Assembly (NCBI RefSeq): GCF_964656455.1
Contig: NC_135719.1
Coordinates: forward strand, 5,497,163 to 5,561,162
Origin: Halichoerus grypus
Taxonomy: Eukaryota; Chordata; Mammalia; Carnivora; Phocidae
Length of the DNA: 64,000 bases
Reading direction: 5' to 3'
Shown here: positions 21,465 through 33,010 of the stretch, one piece after another
Position numbering within the stretch: the first letter of the stretch is position 1
Layout: each line of letters starts with the position of its first letter
Program-made: the position numbers and the translations under genes
The notes under the pieces: model-generated
What the model was told of the DNA's origin: nothing
Database searches by the model: none
What the model saw: the letters and a program-made list of their open reading frames with translations, nothing else

Positions 21465-24400
21465 ATGGCCGAGGAGCGCCGGGGGTCCTGGTTCGGCTTC
21501 GGTTTCTGCGGCTTCGGGCAGGCGCTGGGCTCGGGGCGCGGGCGCCAGGTGCACAGCCCCGAGCCGCTGCGGACACCGGGCGCGGCCGCCGACGTCCGCC
21601 GCGTGAGCGCCAGCTGGAGCTACACCGCCGTCGTGACCCGTGAGCGCCCCCTCCGTCCCGCCTCCGCCCCGGGCCCCGCGTGCGTGGCGCGGCCGCTCCC
21701 CAGCCCGCTCTCCGCTCTCGCAGGTGGAGGCCAGGTGCAGCTGTCGGGCGCGGCGGGCGGCGCGGCGGGCGGCTGCAGGGACGCGTGGGCCTCCGAGGCG
21801 CTCCTCGTGGTGCTGCGCGCCGGCCCGGAGCTGCAGGCCTGGGCGCCGGCTTCCGCGCTGCGCGGGGAGCCCCTGTGGACCCACACGCTGGTGCCGGAGG
21901 CCGAGGGGGCAGACGGCGCGGGCGCTGAGGCCCAGGCCGGGGCGCTGCCCCTGCTGCCCGGCGCGCGCGCCTACGTGAGTCCGCGGCCGCCCTTCTACCG
22001 GCCCCTGGCCCCGGGGCTGCGGGCGCGCCGGCTGGAGCTGGGCGCCGAGCACGCGCTGCTGCTGGACGAGGCGGGCCAGGTGTTCTCCTGGGGCCAGGGC
22101 AGGTGAGGGGGCGTGGCCGGATGTGGGCGCGGGGCGGGGGCAGATAGACGTGGCTCCGAGGGGGGACCCGCGCGTGTGCTTGGGAAGGAAGGGGAGGAGG
22201 ACCCGCTTGGGCTCTCCCTTGCGCAGGCACGGGCAGCTGGGCCACGGGACTCTGGAGGCCGAGCCGGAGCCGAGACTGCTGGAGGCGCTGCAGGGCCTTC
22301 CCATGGCTGAGGTGGCCGCCGGTGGCTGGCACTCCGTGTGTGTGAGTCGTAAGTGACATAGTGCCTCTCCGGACAAACTCAAGGTCTCCTAGGCTCCAAA
22401 CCTTCTTCCTCCTCTTCCAGTGTTGGTGGGTAGTCTGGCCAGGCCTCCTTCCACGTTCATCCCATACTAATCAGCCAGGTCTGTCAGGACTCCTCAGTGC
22501 CTCTCAAAGTCAGCGCTCTGCCCGGGCTATTACCCACTCGCACCGTGACTGTTGCAGATGTTTGCTGTCTTCTTCTTTTTTTTTTTTAAGATTTTATTTA
22601 TTTATTTGACAGAGAGAGACCCCGAGAGAGGGAACACAAGCAGGGGGAGTGGGAGAGGGAGAAGCAGACTCCCCGCTGAGCAGGGAGCCCGATGCGGGGC
22701 TCGATCCCAGAACCCTGGGATCATGACCTGAGCCGAAGGCAGACGCTTAACGACTGAGCCACCCAGGCGCCCCAATGTTTGCTGTCTTCTGATGGTGGGC
22801 TCCCTACCTCTCCCAGGCCTCCGCCTCCAGCCAGGGCTGCGTTTCTAAAACACTCCACAAGGGCGCAGGAAGGGGTGGGGAGGCAGCTGAGTTGAGGAGA
22901 ATGGAGGAGAAAGGGTGCAGGGCGTCAGGTGGCCATGATGTGTGGCACACAGTGACACGCAGATGTCCACAGGGAGGATGATGGTGGTGAGGGTGAGCCC
23001 AGAATGAGGACCTTCGTTTGGGATCGTAAGTCCACCTCCCTGGCAGGCCACTCAGCTGTAGCTGATTGCTAGGCTGTTGGGTGAGGCTGGGAGCAGGTGG
23101 TCTTTGCAAGGGTCTGCACCTGGGGCTCTGGCTGCCGCTTCTGTCCCCGGGGGTGGGGGGCAGCTTTAAAAACGTCGTGTGCCTGCACCACCACCCCCAC
23201 AGTCTCCTGTCATGGGCCTGGCTTGGCAGCCACGCGTGGAAACTACTGGACCGGAGGGACGGGAAGAGAAGACTAGAAACAGCCAGATGGGAAGTCTCCC
23301 ATTTCAGGTTGCTAGAAATTTAAGGTCTTGAGTTTGTTAGCGTGTTTGGAGCACAGATGCTTCAGGCCAGACTTGCTAAGTTCAGATCATCACTGTGCCC
23401 CTTGTGACCTTGGGCAGAGCACTTCACTTCTTTGTGTCCCCTGTTTTCTCATGAATAAAACAGGGATGTTGTCCTATAACCCTCTGTAAGGCTCTTCTGA
23501 GAATTAAATGATTATATTTGAAAAGTGCTTAAAATCTGGCACAAAGTAAACATTTGATAAAAATGAGCTGCTGTCATTAGTGAATTTTTACATGAGAGGC
23601 AAGGAAGGTGAGAGCTTCCAGAAGAGGCCTTCACTGGGACCAGTGGTGGGTGGGGCTGAGGAAAGGGGTGTCGTGGGCTCAGTGGGTTTGAAACGGAGGT
23701 TGTTGGGAATTTCCAGGGATACATTTCTGAAGTGTGTGTGGTGGTGTGTTCCGTGAAAGTTAAGTTTATGCGAAGCAATCTCCAAAGCAGTCTAGACCAA
23801 AGAAAAAGGTCCACAAGTCCAGCTTGACAAACGGTTTACTAAGGGAGCTTCCGGACTCGTCTTGGGCGGCTGCAACACAGCTGTGACCGCAGCCCCCCTC
23901 CCGTCAGACCTGCCTTTATAGCCCTAGAGGCTGGGAGCCCGTGCTGGGCGACCACCCAGGAGGAGAATGTTCGAGAATAGTTCTGTGTCTGTTCCCTCTC
24001 CAGAGCAGATCCAAGGACCTTATGCCCCAAGGGTGTTCTTAGGGTCTATTATGTGTGTTATTTAAAAAAAGAAAGTGTGTCTGGGGGCTGTTCTCAAGGA
24101 GGCTTTGTTCAGGTCTCCGAACTGTCATCATGGCAGCGTTGTGCAAGATGGCGCTCTGCCGGTTCACACGTGGGAGGTGGGGCGGGGGCAATTTAGCAAC
24201 AAAGGGAAAAAGTGAAACTGGAGAGGAAGATCCAGGAGACCCTGTTTAAAGAAAAGGACGGGGGCGCCTGGGTGGCTCAGTTGGTTAAGTGACTGCCTTT
24301 GGCTCAGGTCATGATCCCAGGATCCTGGGATCGAGCCCCGCATCGAGCCCCGCATCGGGCTCCCTGCTCGGCTGGAAGCCTGCTTCTCCCTCTCCCACTC

Positions 24401-26524
24401 TCCCTGCTTGTGTTCCCTCTCACACTCTCTCTCTCTGTCAAATAAATAAATAAAATCTTTAAAAAAAAAAAAGAAAGGACGCTGGAAGCACTTGAGGGGC
24501 AAGGGAGCCTGTAAGACCAGGAAGCTGCTGGGGCCTGTGGGAGGGCTGCCTGGGCGGGGCAGCATTAGTGGGTAATGCGGGCGTTTGGACGGATTCAGGG
24601 GCCTTAGGAGGGTGAGGGTGCGGTTCACAGTCTGTTTAATGGGTCCCTTGCATCTCTTTTTCAGAGACTGGGGATATTTATATCTGGGGCTGGAATGAGT
24701 CCGGGCAGCTGGCCCTGCCCACCAGGAGCCTGGCAGAGGATGGAAAGACAGTTGCAAGGGAAGGTGAGGGTCAGTTCTTCCACGCATGCTTCTGTCCTTC
24801 CTGACTCCTGGCCACATGCTGGCCTGAGACCTTGTAGTGCTCAGAAGGGACACGGGACATCCTTGGGACCCCAGGACCCTCTGTAGGACTCCGGGCTCTG
24901 GGGAGGGATGGGGGTATGGCAGGGCTGATGCCTGCCTCCTCAGCGCACTCCCCCCGACCTGTCAACTCCAGCGCTTCTGGGGAACGCGGGGGCTGGGAGC
25001 GGCAGCCGCGGTGTCGATGGCAGGGGCCCCGTGGAGCTGTCGTGCCGCCTGAGGTCCTGGATGGCTGAGGTGCAGCCGGTGCTCCACGTTACCGGTCACC
25101 ATCCTCCTCACTCTCTCTTGCTGCTTCTCTGAAGCCAGCGGACTGAATGAAGGTGGCCCCAGCGGGGGTGAGGACGGAGCCCCGGCCCCCTTCATAGCCC
25201 TCCAGCCCTTCCCAGCTTTACTGGATCTCCCCGGGGGCGCAGATGCAGTCAAGGCCAGCTGTGGCTCCCGGCACACAGCCGTGGTGACAAGTGAGTGGGG
25301 CTGGGCGGGCGGCTGACGATGGAGCAGGAAGGCCTCCTCGCCATCCCTTAGCTGGTGCTGCAGACAAGGCTGTGATCCCCTTAAAAACTTCGACTTTGAG
25401 TGTCTCTGACAAGTACTGAGTAGCCGCCTCCCTCAGCGAAAACAGCCCCAACCCCCATGGGGCTTTAACGGTAGCCCCCCAGCTGTCAGGCCGCGAAGGC
25501 CCCTCCTTCTGGAAGGACGCTGGTGTTTGCCGGCCGCTTGGTCTGAGCGGTCCAGGTGCTAAGCCTCCTGAACTCGGTAGCTGAGAGAGCCCGGCTGACC
25601 AGTTGGCATCCAGGAAGGTAAACTTCTGACACCCGGATCCTCTCCCGCCCCGGGTGTGATTAGACAGTTGTTAGAGAGTATGCTGTGCTATGGCGGGCAG
25701 AGCTCAGGACACTTAGAAGGTGCTGCTCTGGACCGTGGCAGGTCATGCTAGACAAATGCCTTGTGACAGCCCCTTACTGTCCTTCTGGTTGTAGGAACTG
25801 GCGAGCTGTACACCTGGGGCTGGGGTAAGTAAAAGGTTTGTTTGTGTGATGCTTAAACCAGGGGAGGAAGGGGCCCGGGGGCAGAGGGCAGGAGACCACA
25901 ACCACGCAGCAGTCGGAAGCAGGGGCCTCGGCCTGACCCCTGGGAAGTCTGGGATGGAAATGCTGCGTATTCCCTTGCCTAGAACAGATCTAAGCGCACC
26001 GAAGTCAGAGACCACATGGGAGAGAGGTAGATATTAGTACTTCCCATGTATCTTTCTGAAAAATTGTCTTGAGGGAAGAGTTAGGCAGCATTTATGACAC
26101 CTCTCTTGGTCTGGCACTAGGGTCTGGGGTTAGGAGCAGAGAACCTGGAAGAGCATCTTGCCTGGCGTGGCTGGTGGCAGCTGCCTCTTGGGGACCTGGG
26201 GGGTGGCCTGGCCCCGAAGGCTCTGTGGCGCTGGCCTGAATTTCCAGAGCAGACACCAGCGGAGTGGTGGCTCAAGCCCTGCACTTTGGTTGATGGGCTG
26301 ATTTTCCTTCCTGGAGGGGAAAAGCCCCAAGGCCCAGCGGGGAGGATGGCCAAGCGGCTCATTTCCCTTTAGGTAAATATGGACAGCTTGGCCACAAGGA
26401 CACGACCAGCTTGGATCGGCCCCGCCGTGTGGAATATTTTGTAGATAAGCAGCTCCAAGTAAGGGCCGTGAGCTGTGGGCTCTGGAACACGTACGTGTGT
26501 GCTGTGGAGAGAGGGGAGAGCTGA
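21465..26524 (+). CDS. RCCD1: RCCD1, RCC1-repeat chromatin and spindle protein
   Basis: Seven coding exons: 21465-21639, 21724-22102, 22227-22348, 24665-24763, 25135-25290, 25795-25824 and 26373-26524. They give 370 aa against 376 in human. The start at 21465 gives [19 protein letters not shown], as in the family, 12 bases after an acceptor. RCC1-type blades are seen in [19 protein letters not shown], in [10 protein letters not shown], in [19 protein letters not shown] and in [17 protein letters not shown]. The family forms a beta-propeller. In human cells RCCD1 pairs with the JmjC enzyme KDM8 and affects histone H3 Lys36 methylation, spindle organisation and chromosome segregation. Exon 2 is extremely GC-rich. 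Exon 6 is a 30-nt micro-exon. The linker around exon 5 is a few residues shorter than in human. The C-terminus ends ERGES. Confidence 0.95.
22575..22773 (-). mobile_element. Carnivore tRNA-Lys SINE in RCCD1 intron
   Basis: Complete reversed copy. A perfect 16-bp target duplication, ATGTTTGCTGTCTTCT, lies at 22559-22574 and 22775-22790. Confidence 0.96.
23350..23575 (+). repeat. MIR element in RCCD1 intron
   Basis: CCTTGTGACCTTGGGCAGAG, TCTGAGAATTAAATGATTA and AAAGTGCTTAAAATCTGGCA occur in MIR order. Confidence 0.85.
24260..24472 (+). mobile_element. Carnivore tRNA-Lys SINE in RCCD1 intron
   Basis: Complete copy with a GAAAAGGACG/GAAAGGACG target duplication. The phrase GAGCCCCGCATC is internally doubled near 24333-24356. 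Confidence 0.95.
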
Positions 26525-26880
26525 CAGCCACGGGTAAGGGCGTGAAATGAATGTATAGTTAATGATCCAGTCACACCAGTGAACCTCACCCCAGCCAAGG
26601 AAACCATTGCCGGCACCCCAGAGGCCCCGCGTCTGCCCTCACCGGAGAGCCGTGTCGTCAACTTTGTCCTCGTGTTAGCGACACCTAAGGAGCTCTGGAA
26701 GGGCATGCCCGAGGCCAGCACTGCAGACACAGTGAAATCCGAACCTCTGGGCGCGGAGCCTGGAGGGGGTAGATTTCAAAGCTCCCCCAGCCAACCCAAG
26801 GTGATTTGAGGTCGTGCCAAGATTGGGGACCAGCAGGGGTCATCTTGGTCATCTTTTCTTACCTATTTTCACTTAGAGTT
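26525..26880 (+). other. RCCD1 3' flank, likely 3' UTR
   Basis: This is unique-looking sequence after the RCCD1 stop. I see no canonical AATAAA before the L1 remnants begin near 26880. A variant AATAGA lies near 26907, and the next AATAAA (27369-27374) is inside repeat DNA. The true 3' end is uncertain. Confidence 0.4.
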
Positions 26881-27450
26881 GTATCACCCTTGTATGCATC
26901 CTTGTTCAATAGAGTTTAGTTTGTTTGCTTTGAACTTTATGTAAATGAAATCATTTTGGGTATGTTCCTTTGTGTCTTGTTTGTTACCCTTCTGCCTTGT
27001 GCCCTGCAGTTCATTCATTTTTATTGTTAACGGTATTCCATCCTGTGAATACACCTCCTTATATATTCTTTTGTTGGTCATTTTTTCTTTTATTGAGTTA
27101 AAATACTCATAAAAATATATTATCCTAACCTTTTTTTTTTTTTAAAAGATTTGATTTATTTGACAGAGAGAGACACAGCGAGAGAGGGAACACAAGCAGG
27201 GGGAGTGGGAGAGGGAGAAGCAGGCTTCCCGCGGAGCAGAGAGCCCGATGCGGGGCTCGATCCCAGGGCACTGGGATCATGACCTGAGCTGAAGGCAGAC
27301 GCCTAACGGCTGAGCCACCCAGGCGCCCCTGTCCTAACCATTTTTAAGAGTGTATTTCAGTAGCAGTAAATAAATTCACGCTGTTCTGCAGCCAGGACCA
27401 CCATCACCCCCCCCATAATTCTTTTCATCTTGTAAAACTTTTTACCTGTT
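26880..27450 (-). mobile_element. Old L1 3'-end fragments with a SINE
   Basis: Reversed L1 3' phrases are seen, including TATGTAAATGAAATCATTTTG and CCATTTTTAAGAGTGTATTTC. They are interrupted by the SINE at 27131-27329. Confidence 0.65.
27131..27329 (-). mobile_element. Carnivore tRNA-Lys SINE
   Basis: Complete reversed copy with a TCCTAACC target duplication on both sides. Confidence 0.94.
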
Positions 27451-27645
27451 GGGGCGCCTGGGTGGCTCAGTTGGTTGAGCGTCTGCCTTCAGCTCAGGTC
27501 ATGATCCCGGGGTCCTGGGATGGAGCTCCGAATCGTGCTCCCTGCTCAGTGGGGAGTCTGCTGCTCCCTCTACCCCTCCCCCCTACTTGTTCACTCTCTC
27601 ATGCATGCTCTCTATCAAATAAATAAATAATAAATCTTAGAAAAA
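27451..27645 (+). mobile_element. Carnivore SINE, first of a head-to-tail pair
   Basis: Full head and a tail ending AATAAATAATAAATCTTAG. It joins directly to the next copy. Confidence 0.93.
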
Positions 27646-27862
27646 GGGCGCCTGGGTGGCTCAGTTGGTTGAGCGACTGCCTTTGGCTCAGGTCATGATC
27701 CTGGAGTCCCTGGATCGAGTCCCACATCGGGCTCCCTCCTTGGCAGGGAGTCTGCTTCTCCCTCTGACCCTCCCCCCTCTCATGTGCTGTCTCTCTCATT
27801 CTCTCTCTCTCAAATAAATAAATAAAATCTTTAAAAAAACAAAAAAAATCTTAAAAAAAAAA
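27646..27862 (+). mobile_element. Carnivore SINE, second of a head-to-tail pair
   Basis: The flanks AACTTTTTACCTGTT (before the pair) and CACTTTTTATCTGTT (after it) suggest one target duplication around both copies. The second copy probably landed in the tail of the first. Confidence 0.93.
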
Positions 27863-29233
27863 CCAAAAACACTTTTTATCTGTTAAACAGTAATTCCTCA
27901 CTCCCCACCCCCCCCTGCCCCCGGCCACCACGACACCTTCTGTCTTTCTGATTTTGACTACTTTGAGCACCTCATATTAATGGAATCCTACAGTATTTAT
28001 CTTTTTGTCACTAGCTTATGTTACTTAGCATAATGTCCTCAAGGTTCATCCACGTTGTAGCATTTTGCAGAATTTCCTTCCTTTGCAGGCCTGAGTAATA
28101 TTCCATCGCAAGTACTGACCACATTTTGTTTATCCATTCGTCAGTTGATAGACACTGGGTTGCTTCTGTGTTTTAGCTACTGTGACTAATGCTGCTATGG
28201 ACATAGGTGTACAAATATTTCTTTGAGACCCTATTTCTAGTCCTTTTGGGTATATACTCAAGTGGAATTTCTGGATCATATGATAATTCTATTTTTAATT
28301 TTTCGATGAGCCTACATACTGTATTCCACGGAGGCTGTACCATTTTTAATTCCTACAACAGTGTATAAGGTTCCAATTTTCCTACATCCTTGCCCAACAC
28401 TTGTTTTCTGTTTTTCTTGGTAATCGCCATCCTAATGGTTATAAAATGCTATCTCCCTGTGTTACTGATTTGCATTTCCCTAATGATTAGTGATGCACTG
28501 TTTCATGTGTTTATTGCCATTCATATAGAAAATGCCTATTCGAACGCTTTGGATGTTTTGATTTGAGTTATTTGGTTTTTGTTGTTGAGTTTTAGGAGTT
28601 TCCCCTGTGTTCTGGATATTAATTCCTCATCGGATATGTGATTTGAAAATATTTTCTCCTGTGGATTGCCTTTTTACTCTGTTGATGGGGTCTCTTGATG
28701 TAAAAAAAACAAAAAAACTTTAATTTTCATGAAGTGCAGCTTGTTCTTCTTCTGTCACCTGTGCCCTTTGGTGCCCTGTTAAATCACTGCCAAATCCACC
28801 ATCAGGAGGCTTTTGTCCTGTGTGTTCTTCCAAGAGTTTTATTGTTTTGGGTCCTACATTTAGGTCCTTGATCCATTTTGAGTTAATTTACATGTATGAT
28901 ATTAAATAAGGGTCCGAATTTGTTCTTTTGTGTGTGATTGTCCAGTTTTCCCTACACCATTTGTTGAAAAGACTGTTCTTTTCCTATTGAATGGTCGTGA
29001 CACCCTTGTCAAAAATCATTTGACCATATATGCAAGGGTTTACTTGTGGGCTCTCTGTTCTGTCCCAGCAGTCTGTGTGTCTGTCCTTAATGCACTGCCG
29101 TAACTGCTGTGATTATTGAAGCTTTGTGTCTTAGGTTTTGAAATCAGAAACTGTGAGTCCTCTAGTTTTGTTTTTCTTTTTCAAGAATGTTTTGGCTATT
29201 TGGGGTCCCTTGAGATTGCATATGAATTTTAGG

Positions 29234-29417
29234 ATTTTTTTTTTTTTTTACGATTTTATTTATCCCAGGGAGAGTGCAAGCAGGGGGAGCAGCAGGCAGA
29301 GGGAGAAGCAGGCTCCCCACTGAGCAAGGAGCCCAATGCGGGACTCGATCCCAGGACCCTGGGATCATGACCTGAGCTGAAGGCAGACGCTTAACTGACT
29401 GAGCCACCCAGGCGCCC
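29234..29417 (-). mobile_element. Carnivore SINE, internally shortened
   Basis: Reversed copy with TTTATCCCAGGGAGAGTGCA replacing part of the usual tail-proximal CT-rich block. Confidence 0.9.
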
Positions 29418-29430
29418 TCTTTCTTGTTTG

Positions 29431-29678
29431 TATTCATTATTTATTTATTTATTTATTTATTATTTATTTTTTATTTATTTATTTTTTATTTTTTATTTAT
29501 TTATATTTTATTTATTTATTTGACAGAAACACAGCGAGAACAGGAACAAAAGCAGGGGGAGTGGGAGAAGTAGGCTTCCCGCAGAGCAGGAGCCCCATGC
29601 AGGGTTCAATCCCAGGACCCTGGGATTGTGACCTGAGCTGAAGGCAGACGCTTAGCTGACTGAGCCACCCAGGCGCCC
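29431..29678 (-). mobile_element. Carnivore SINE with long (TTTA)n tail
   Basis: A TTTA/TTTATT microsatellite (29431-29520) runs into a reversed SINE body. CTCTTTCTTGTTT flanks it at both ends as target duplication. Confidence 0.9.
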
Positions 29679-29945
29679 TCTTTCTTGTTTTAAATGTGAG
29701 CATTTATACCTATAAATTCTCCCCTTAGCACCACTTTTGCTGTGTCCCGTGAGTTTTGGTATGTTGTGTTTTCATTTTCATTTGTCTCTATATTTTAATT
29801 TGTCCCATGATTTCTTCTTTGATCCATTGGTTGTTTTAAATGTATTGGTGATTTCAACAATACTGTGAATTTTCGGTTTTCTCTGTTACTGATTTCTAAC
29901 TTCATCCTGCTGTGGTCAGACAAGATACTGTGTATGATATCTTTA

Positions 29946-31571
29946 TTAACTTTTTAACTTTAATTCCAGGATAGTTAACATACAGTGTTATATCAGTTTC
30001 AGGTGTACAATGTAGTGATTCAACTATTCCATACACTGCTCATCCTGATAGGTGTACTTTTAATTCCCTTCACCTGTTTTACCCATTCCCCTCCTACTTC
30101 CCCTGTGGTGACCATCTGTTTGTTCTCTACAGCTCTTTCTTGATTTGTCCCTTTTTTCCTTTTGCTTCTTTTGTTTCTTAAATTGTACATATGAGTGAAA
30201 TTCTGTGCTGTTTGTTTTTGTCTGAAGGATTTATTTCACTTAGCATCATACTTTCTAGCTCCATCCATGTTGTTGCAAATGGCAAGATTTCATTCTTTTT
30301 ATGGCTGAATAATATTCCATCATACACACACACACAGACACACACCCCACATCTTCTTTACCCATTCATCTATTTCTTTTTTTAAAAAGATTTTATTTAT
30401 TTATTTGACAGAGACAGCTAAGAGAGGGAACACAAGCAGGGGGAGTGGGAGAGGGAGAAGCAGGCTTCCCGTGGATCAGGGAGCCCGATGTGGGGCTCGA
30501 TCCCAGGACCCTAGGACCATGACCTGAGCTGAAGGCAGACGCTTAACGACTGAGCCACCCAGGCGTACCTACCCATTCATCTATCGATGGACACTTGGGC
30601 TGCTTCCATAATTGGCTATTGTAAATAACGCTGCTATACACATAGGGATGCATGTATCCCTTTAAATTCATGTTTTTGTATTTTTTGGGTAAACACCCAG
30701 TAGGGTAGTTCTATTTTTAACTTTTTGAGGATGATCTGTTTTCCACAGTGGCTGCACCAGTGGAAGGGTTCCTCTTTTGCCACATCCTTGCCAACACTTG
30801 ATATTTCTTGTCTTCGATTCTAGCCATTCTGACAGTGTGAGGTGATCTCTCATTGTGGTTATGATTTGCGTTTCCCTGATGATGAGTGAAGTGGAGCATC
30901 TTTTCGTGTGTCTGTTGGTCATCTGCATGTCTTCTTTGGAGGTAGGTTGCCTTTTAGTTGGTTGTTTCCTTCACTGTGCGGAAGCTTTTTATTTTGATGA
31001 AGTCCTGATAGTTTATTTTTGCTTTTATTTCCCTCGTCTCAGGAGACGTATCTAGAAAAGTGTTGCTGCAGTGTGAGAGAGATGACTGCCTGTACTCCCT
31101 TCTAGGAGTTTTATGGTTTCAGGGCTCACACTTAGGCCTTTAATCCATTTTGAGTTTATTTTTGTGTGTGGTAAAAGCAAGTGGTCCAGTTTTTTGTTTG
31201 GGGGTTTTGGGGTTTTTTTTGCGTGTGGCTGTCCAGTTTTCCTAACACCATTTGTTGATGAGACTGTCTTTTTCCCATTGGATATTCTTTCCTGCTTTGT
31301 CAAAGATTAATTGACCATATAATTGTAGGTTTATTTCTGGGTTTTCTATTCTGTTCCACTGACCTATGTGTCTATTTTTATGCCAGCACCATACTGTTGA
31401 TGACGACAGCTTCATGACATAACTGGAAGTCTGGAATTGTGATATCTCTGGTTTTGTTTTTGTTTCTCAAAATTGCTTTGGCTGTTCAGGACCTTTTGTG
31501 GTCCCATGCAAACTTTAGGCTTATTCTAGTTCTATGAAAAATGCTGTTGGTATTTTGATACGGACTGCTCT
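29946..31571 (-). mobile_element. Younger L1, 5'-truncated, inserted in an older L1
   Basis: Reversed carnivore L1 3' end (TTAACATACAGTGTTATATC, TTTCAGGTGTACAATGTAGT) running into ORF2. It is flanked by a perfect 14-bp duplication GTATGATATCTTTA at 29932-29945 and 31572-31585. It is broken by the SINE at 30375-30570 and by stop codons. Confidence 0.82.
30375..30570 (-). mobile_element. Carnivore SINE inside the younger L1
   Basis: Reversed complete copy with the duplication ACCCATTCATCTAT on both sides. Confidence 0.94.
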
Positions 31572-31814
31572 GTATGATATCTTTAAGACTTAATTTGTGG
31601 CCTAATATGTGGTCTGTTGTGGGGAGTGTCCCATGTGCACCTGAGAAGAACGTGTGTGCTGCTCTTGGCTGGAGCGTTGTGCACATGTCCGTCAGATCTA
31701 GTTGGTTTACTGTGTTATGCACGTCCTCTGTTTACTTTTGCCTGGTTGTTTTGTCCGTTATTGTGAGTGGGATATTGAAGTCTCCCAACTGTTACTGCAG
31801 AACTGGTTTCTCCC

Positions 31815-32062
31815 AGGATCATAGGGGAAGAGAGGAAAAAATGAAACAAGACGAAACCAGAGAGGGAGACAAACCATAAGAGACTCTTAATCTCAGGAAA
31901 CAAACTGAGGGCTGCTGGAGGGGAGGAGGCTGGGGGATGGGGTAATGGGTGATGGACACTGCCGAGGGTATGTGTTGTAATGAGCACTGGGTGTTATGTA
32001 AGACTGATGCATCACAGACCTGTACCCCTGAAACAAATAATACATTATATGTTAATAAAAAA
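31815..32062 (+). mobile_element. Carnivore L1 3' end, short insertion
   Basis: Forward L1 3' end: ATAAGAGACTCTTAATCTCA, GGGTGATGGACACTGCCGAG, GAGCACTGGGTGTTATGTA and an A-rich end. The flanks ACTGGTTTCTCCC (31802-31814) and ACCTGTTTCTCCC (32063-32075) mark the target duplication. Confidence 0.85.
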
Positions 32063-32401
32063 ACCTGTTTCTCCCTTCAATTCTGTTAGTTTTTGCTTCA
32101 CATATTTTAATGGTCATTAGGTGTGTAAATGCTGATAATTTTTATATCTTCTTGCTGTATGGAGCCTTTTATTAATATGTAATGTTCTTTTTTGAGTCAT
32201 GTACCTTTTTTGATTGAAAGTCTATTTTGCCTGATATTATTATAGCTCCTACTCTCTTTTGGTGTCTATTTGCCTGGAATATCTCTTTACATCTTTTCAC
32301 TTTCAGCCTGCATATGTCTTGGATCTCAAGTGAGCCTCTTGTAGGCAGCATACAGTTGTACATGTGTTTTTAGCCATTATGCCAATTGCTGTCTTTTTTA
32401 T

Positions 32402-32604
32402 TTTAGTTTTTTAAGATTTTTTTTTAATTTATTTATTTGAGAGAGAGAATGAGAGAGAGAGAGCACATGAGAGGGGGGAGGGTCAGAGGGAGAAGCAGAC
32501 ACCCTGCCGAGCAGGGAGCCTGATGGGGGACTCGATCCAGGGACTCCAGGATCATGACCTGAGCCAAAGGCAGTCGCTTAACCCACTGAGCCACCCAGGC
32601 GCCC
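32402..32604 (-). mobile_element. Carnivore SINE
   Basis: Reversed copy with a CAATTGCTGTCTTTTT duplication on each side. Confidence 0.93.
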
Positions 32605-32639
32605 AATTGCTGTCTTTTTAAAAAAATACTTTATTTATT

Positions 32640-32833
32640 GGGGCGCCTGGGTGGCTCAGTCGTTAAGTGTCTACCTTCGGCTCAGGTCATGATCTCAGGT
32701 CCTGGGATCGAGCCCCACATTGGGATTCCTGCTCAGCGGGAAGCCTGCTTTTCCGTCTACCACTCCCCCTGCTTGTGTTCCTGCTCTCGCTGTGTCTCTC
32801 TCTGTCAAATAAATAAATTAAATTAAAAAAAAA
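32640..32833 (+). mobile_element. Carnivore SINE
   Basis: Full forward copy from GGGCGCCTGGGTGGCTCAGT to AAATAAATTAAATTAAAAAA. Confidence 0.94.
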
Positions 32834-33010
32834 GAAGATTTTATTTATTTATTTGAGAGAGAAAGAAAGCCCGAGCAGGAGGGAGGGACAGAGGGAGAAG
32901 CAGGCTCCCTGCTGAGCAGGGAGGCCAAAGTGGGATTCGATTCCAGGACCCTGAGATCATGACCCGAGCCAAGGCACACGCTTAACCAGCTGAGTCCCCC
33001 AGACGCCCCC
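32834..33010 (-). mobile_element. Carnivore SINE, tail-to-tail with its neighbour
   Basis: Reversed, more diverged copy (GAGTCCCCCAGACGCCCCC head). With the preceding forward copy it forms an inverted SINE pair joined at the A/T tails. Confidence 0.9.

Noticed and set aside
21274..22359. 361-codon ORF on the minus strand
   Set aside because: It is antisense to GC-rich RCCD1 exons 1-3. Its Arg/Pro/Ala composition is what stop-poor GC-rich DNA gives in any frame.
24164..24853. 229-codon minus-strand ORF
   Set aside because: It runs through a SINE and antisense to an RCCD1 exon, so it is a composite chance frame.
30320..30350. CA-repeat tract as a regulatory element
   Set aside because: It is a short microsatellite within L1 DNA, at a common L1 position.
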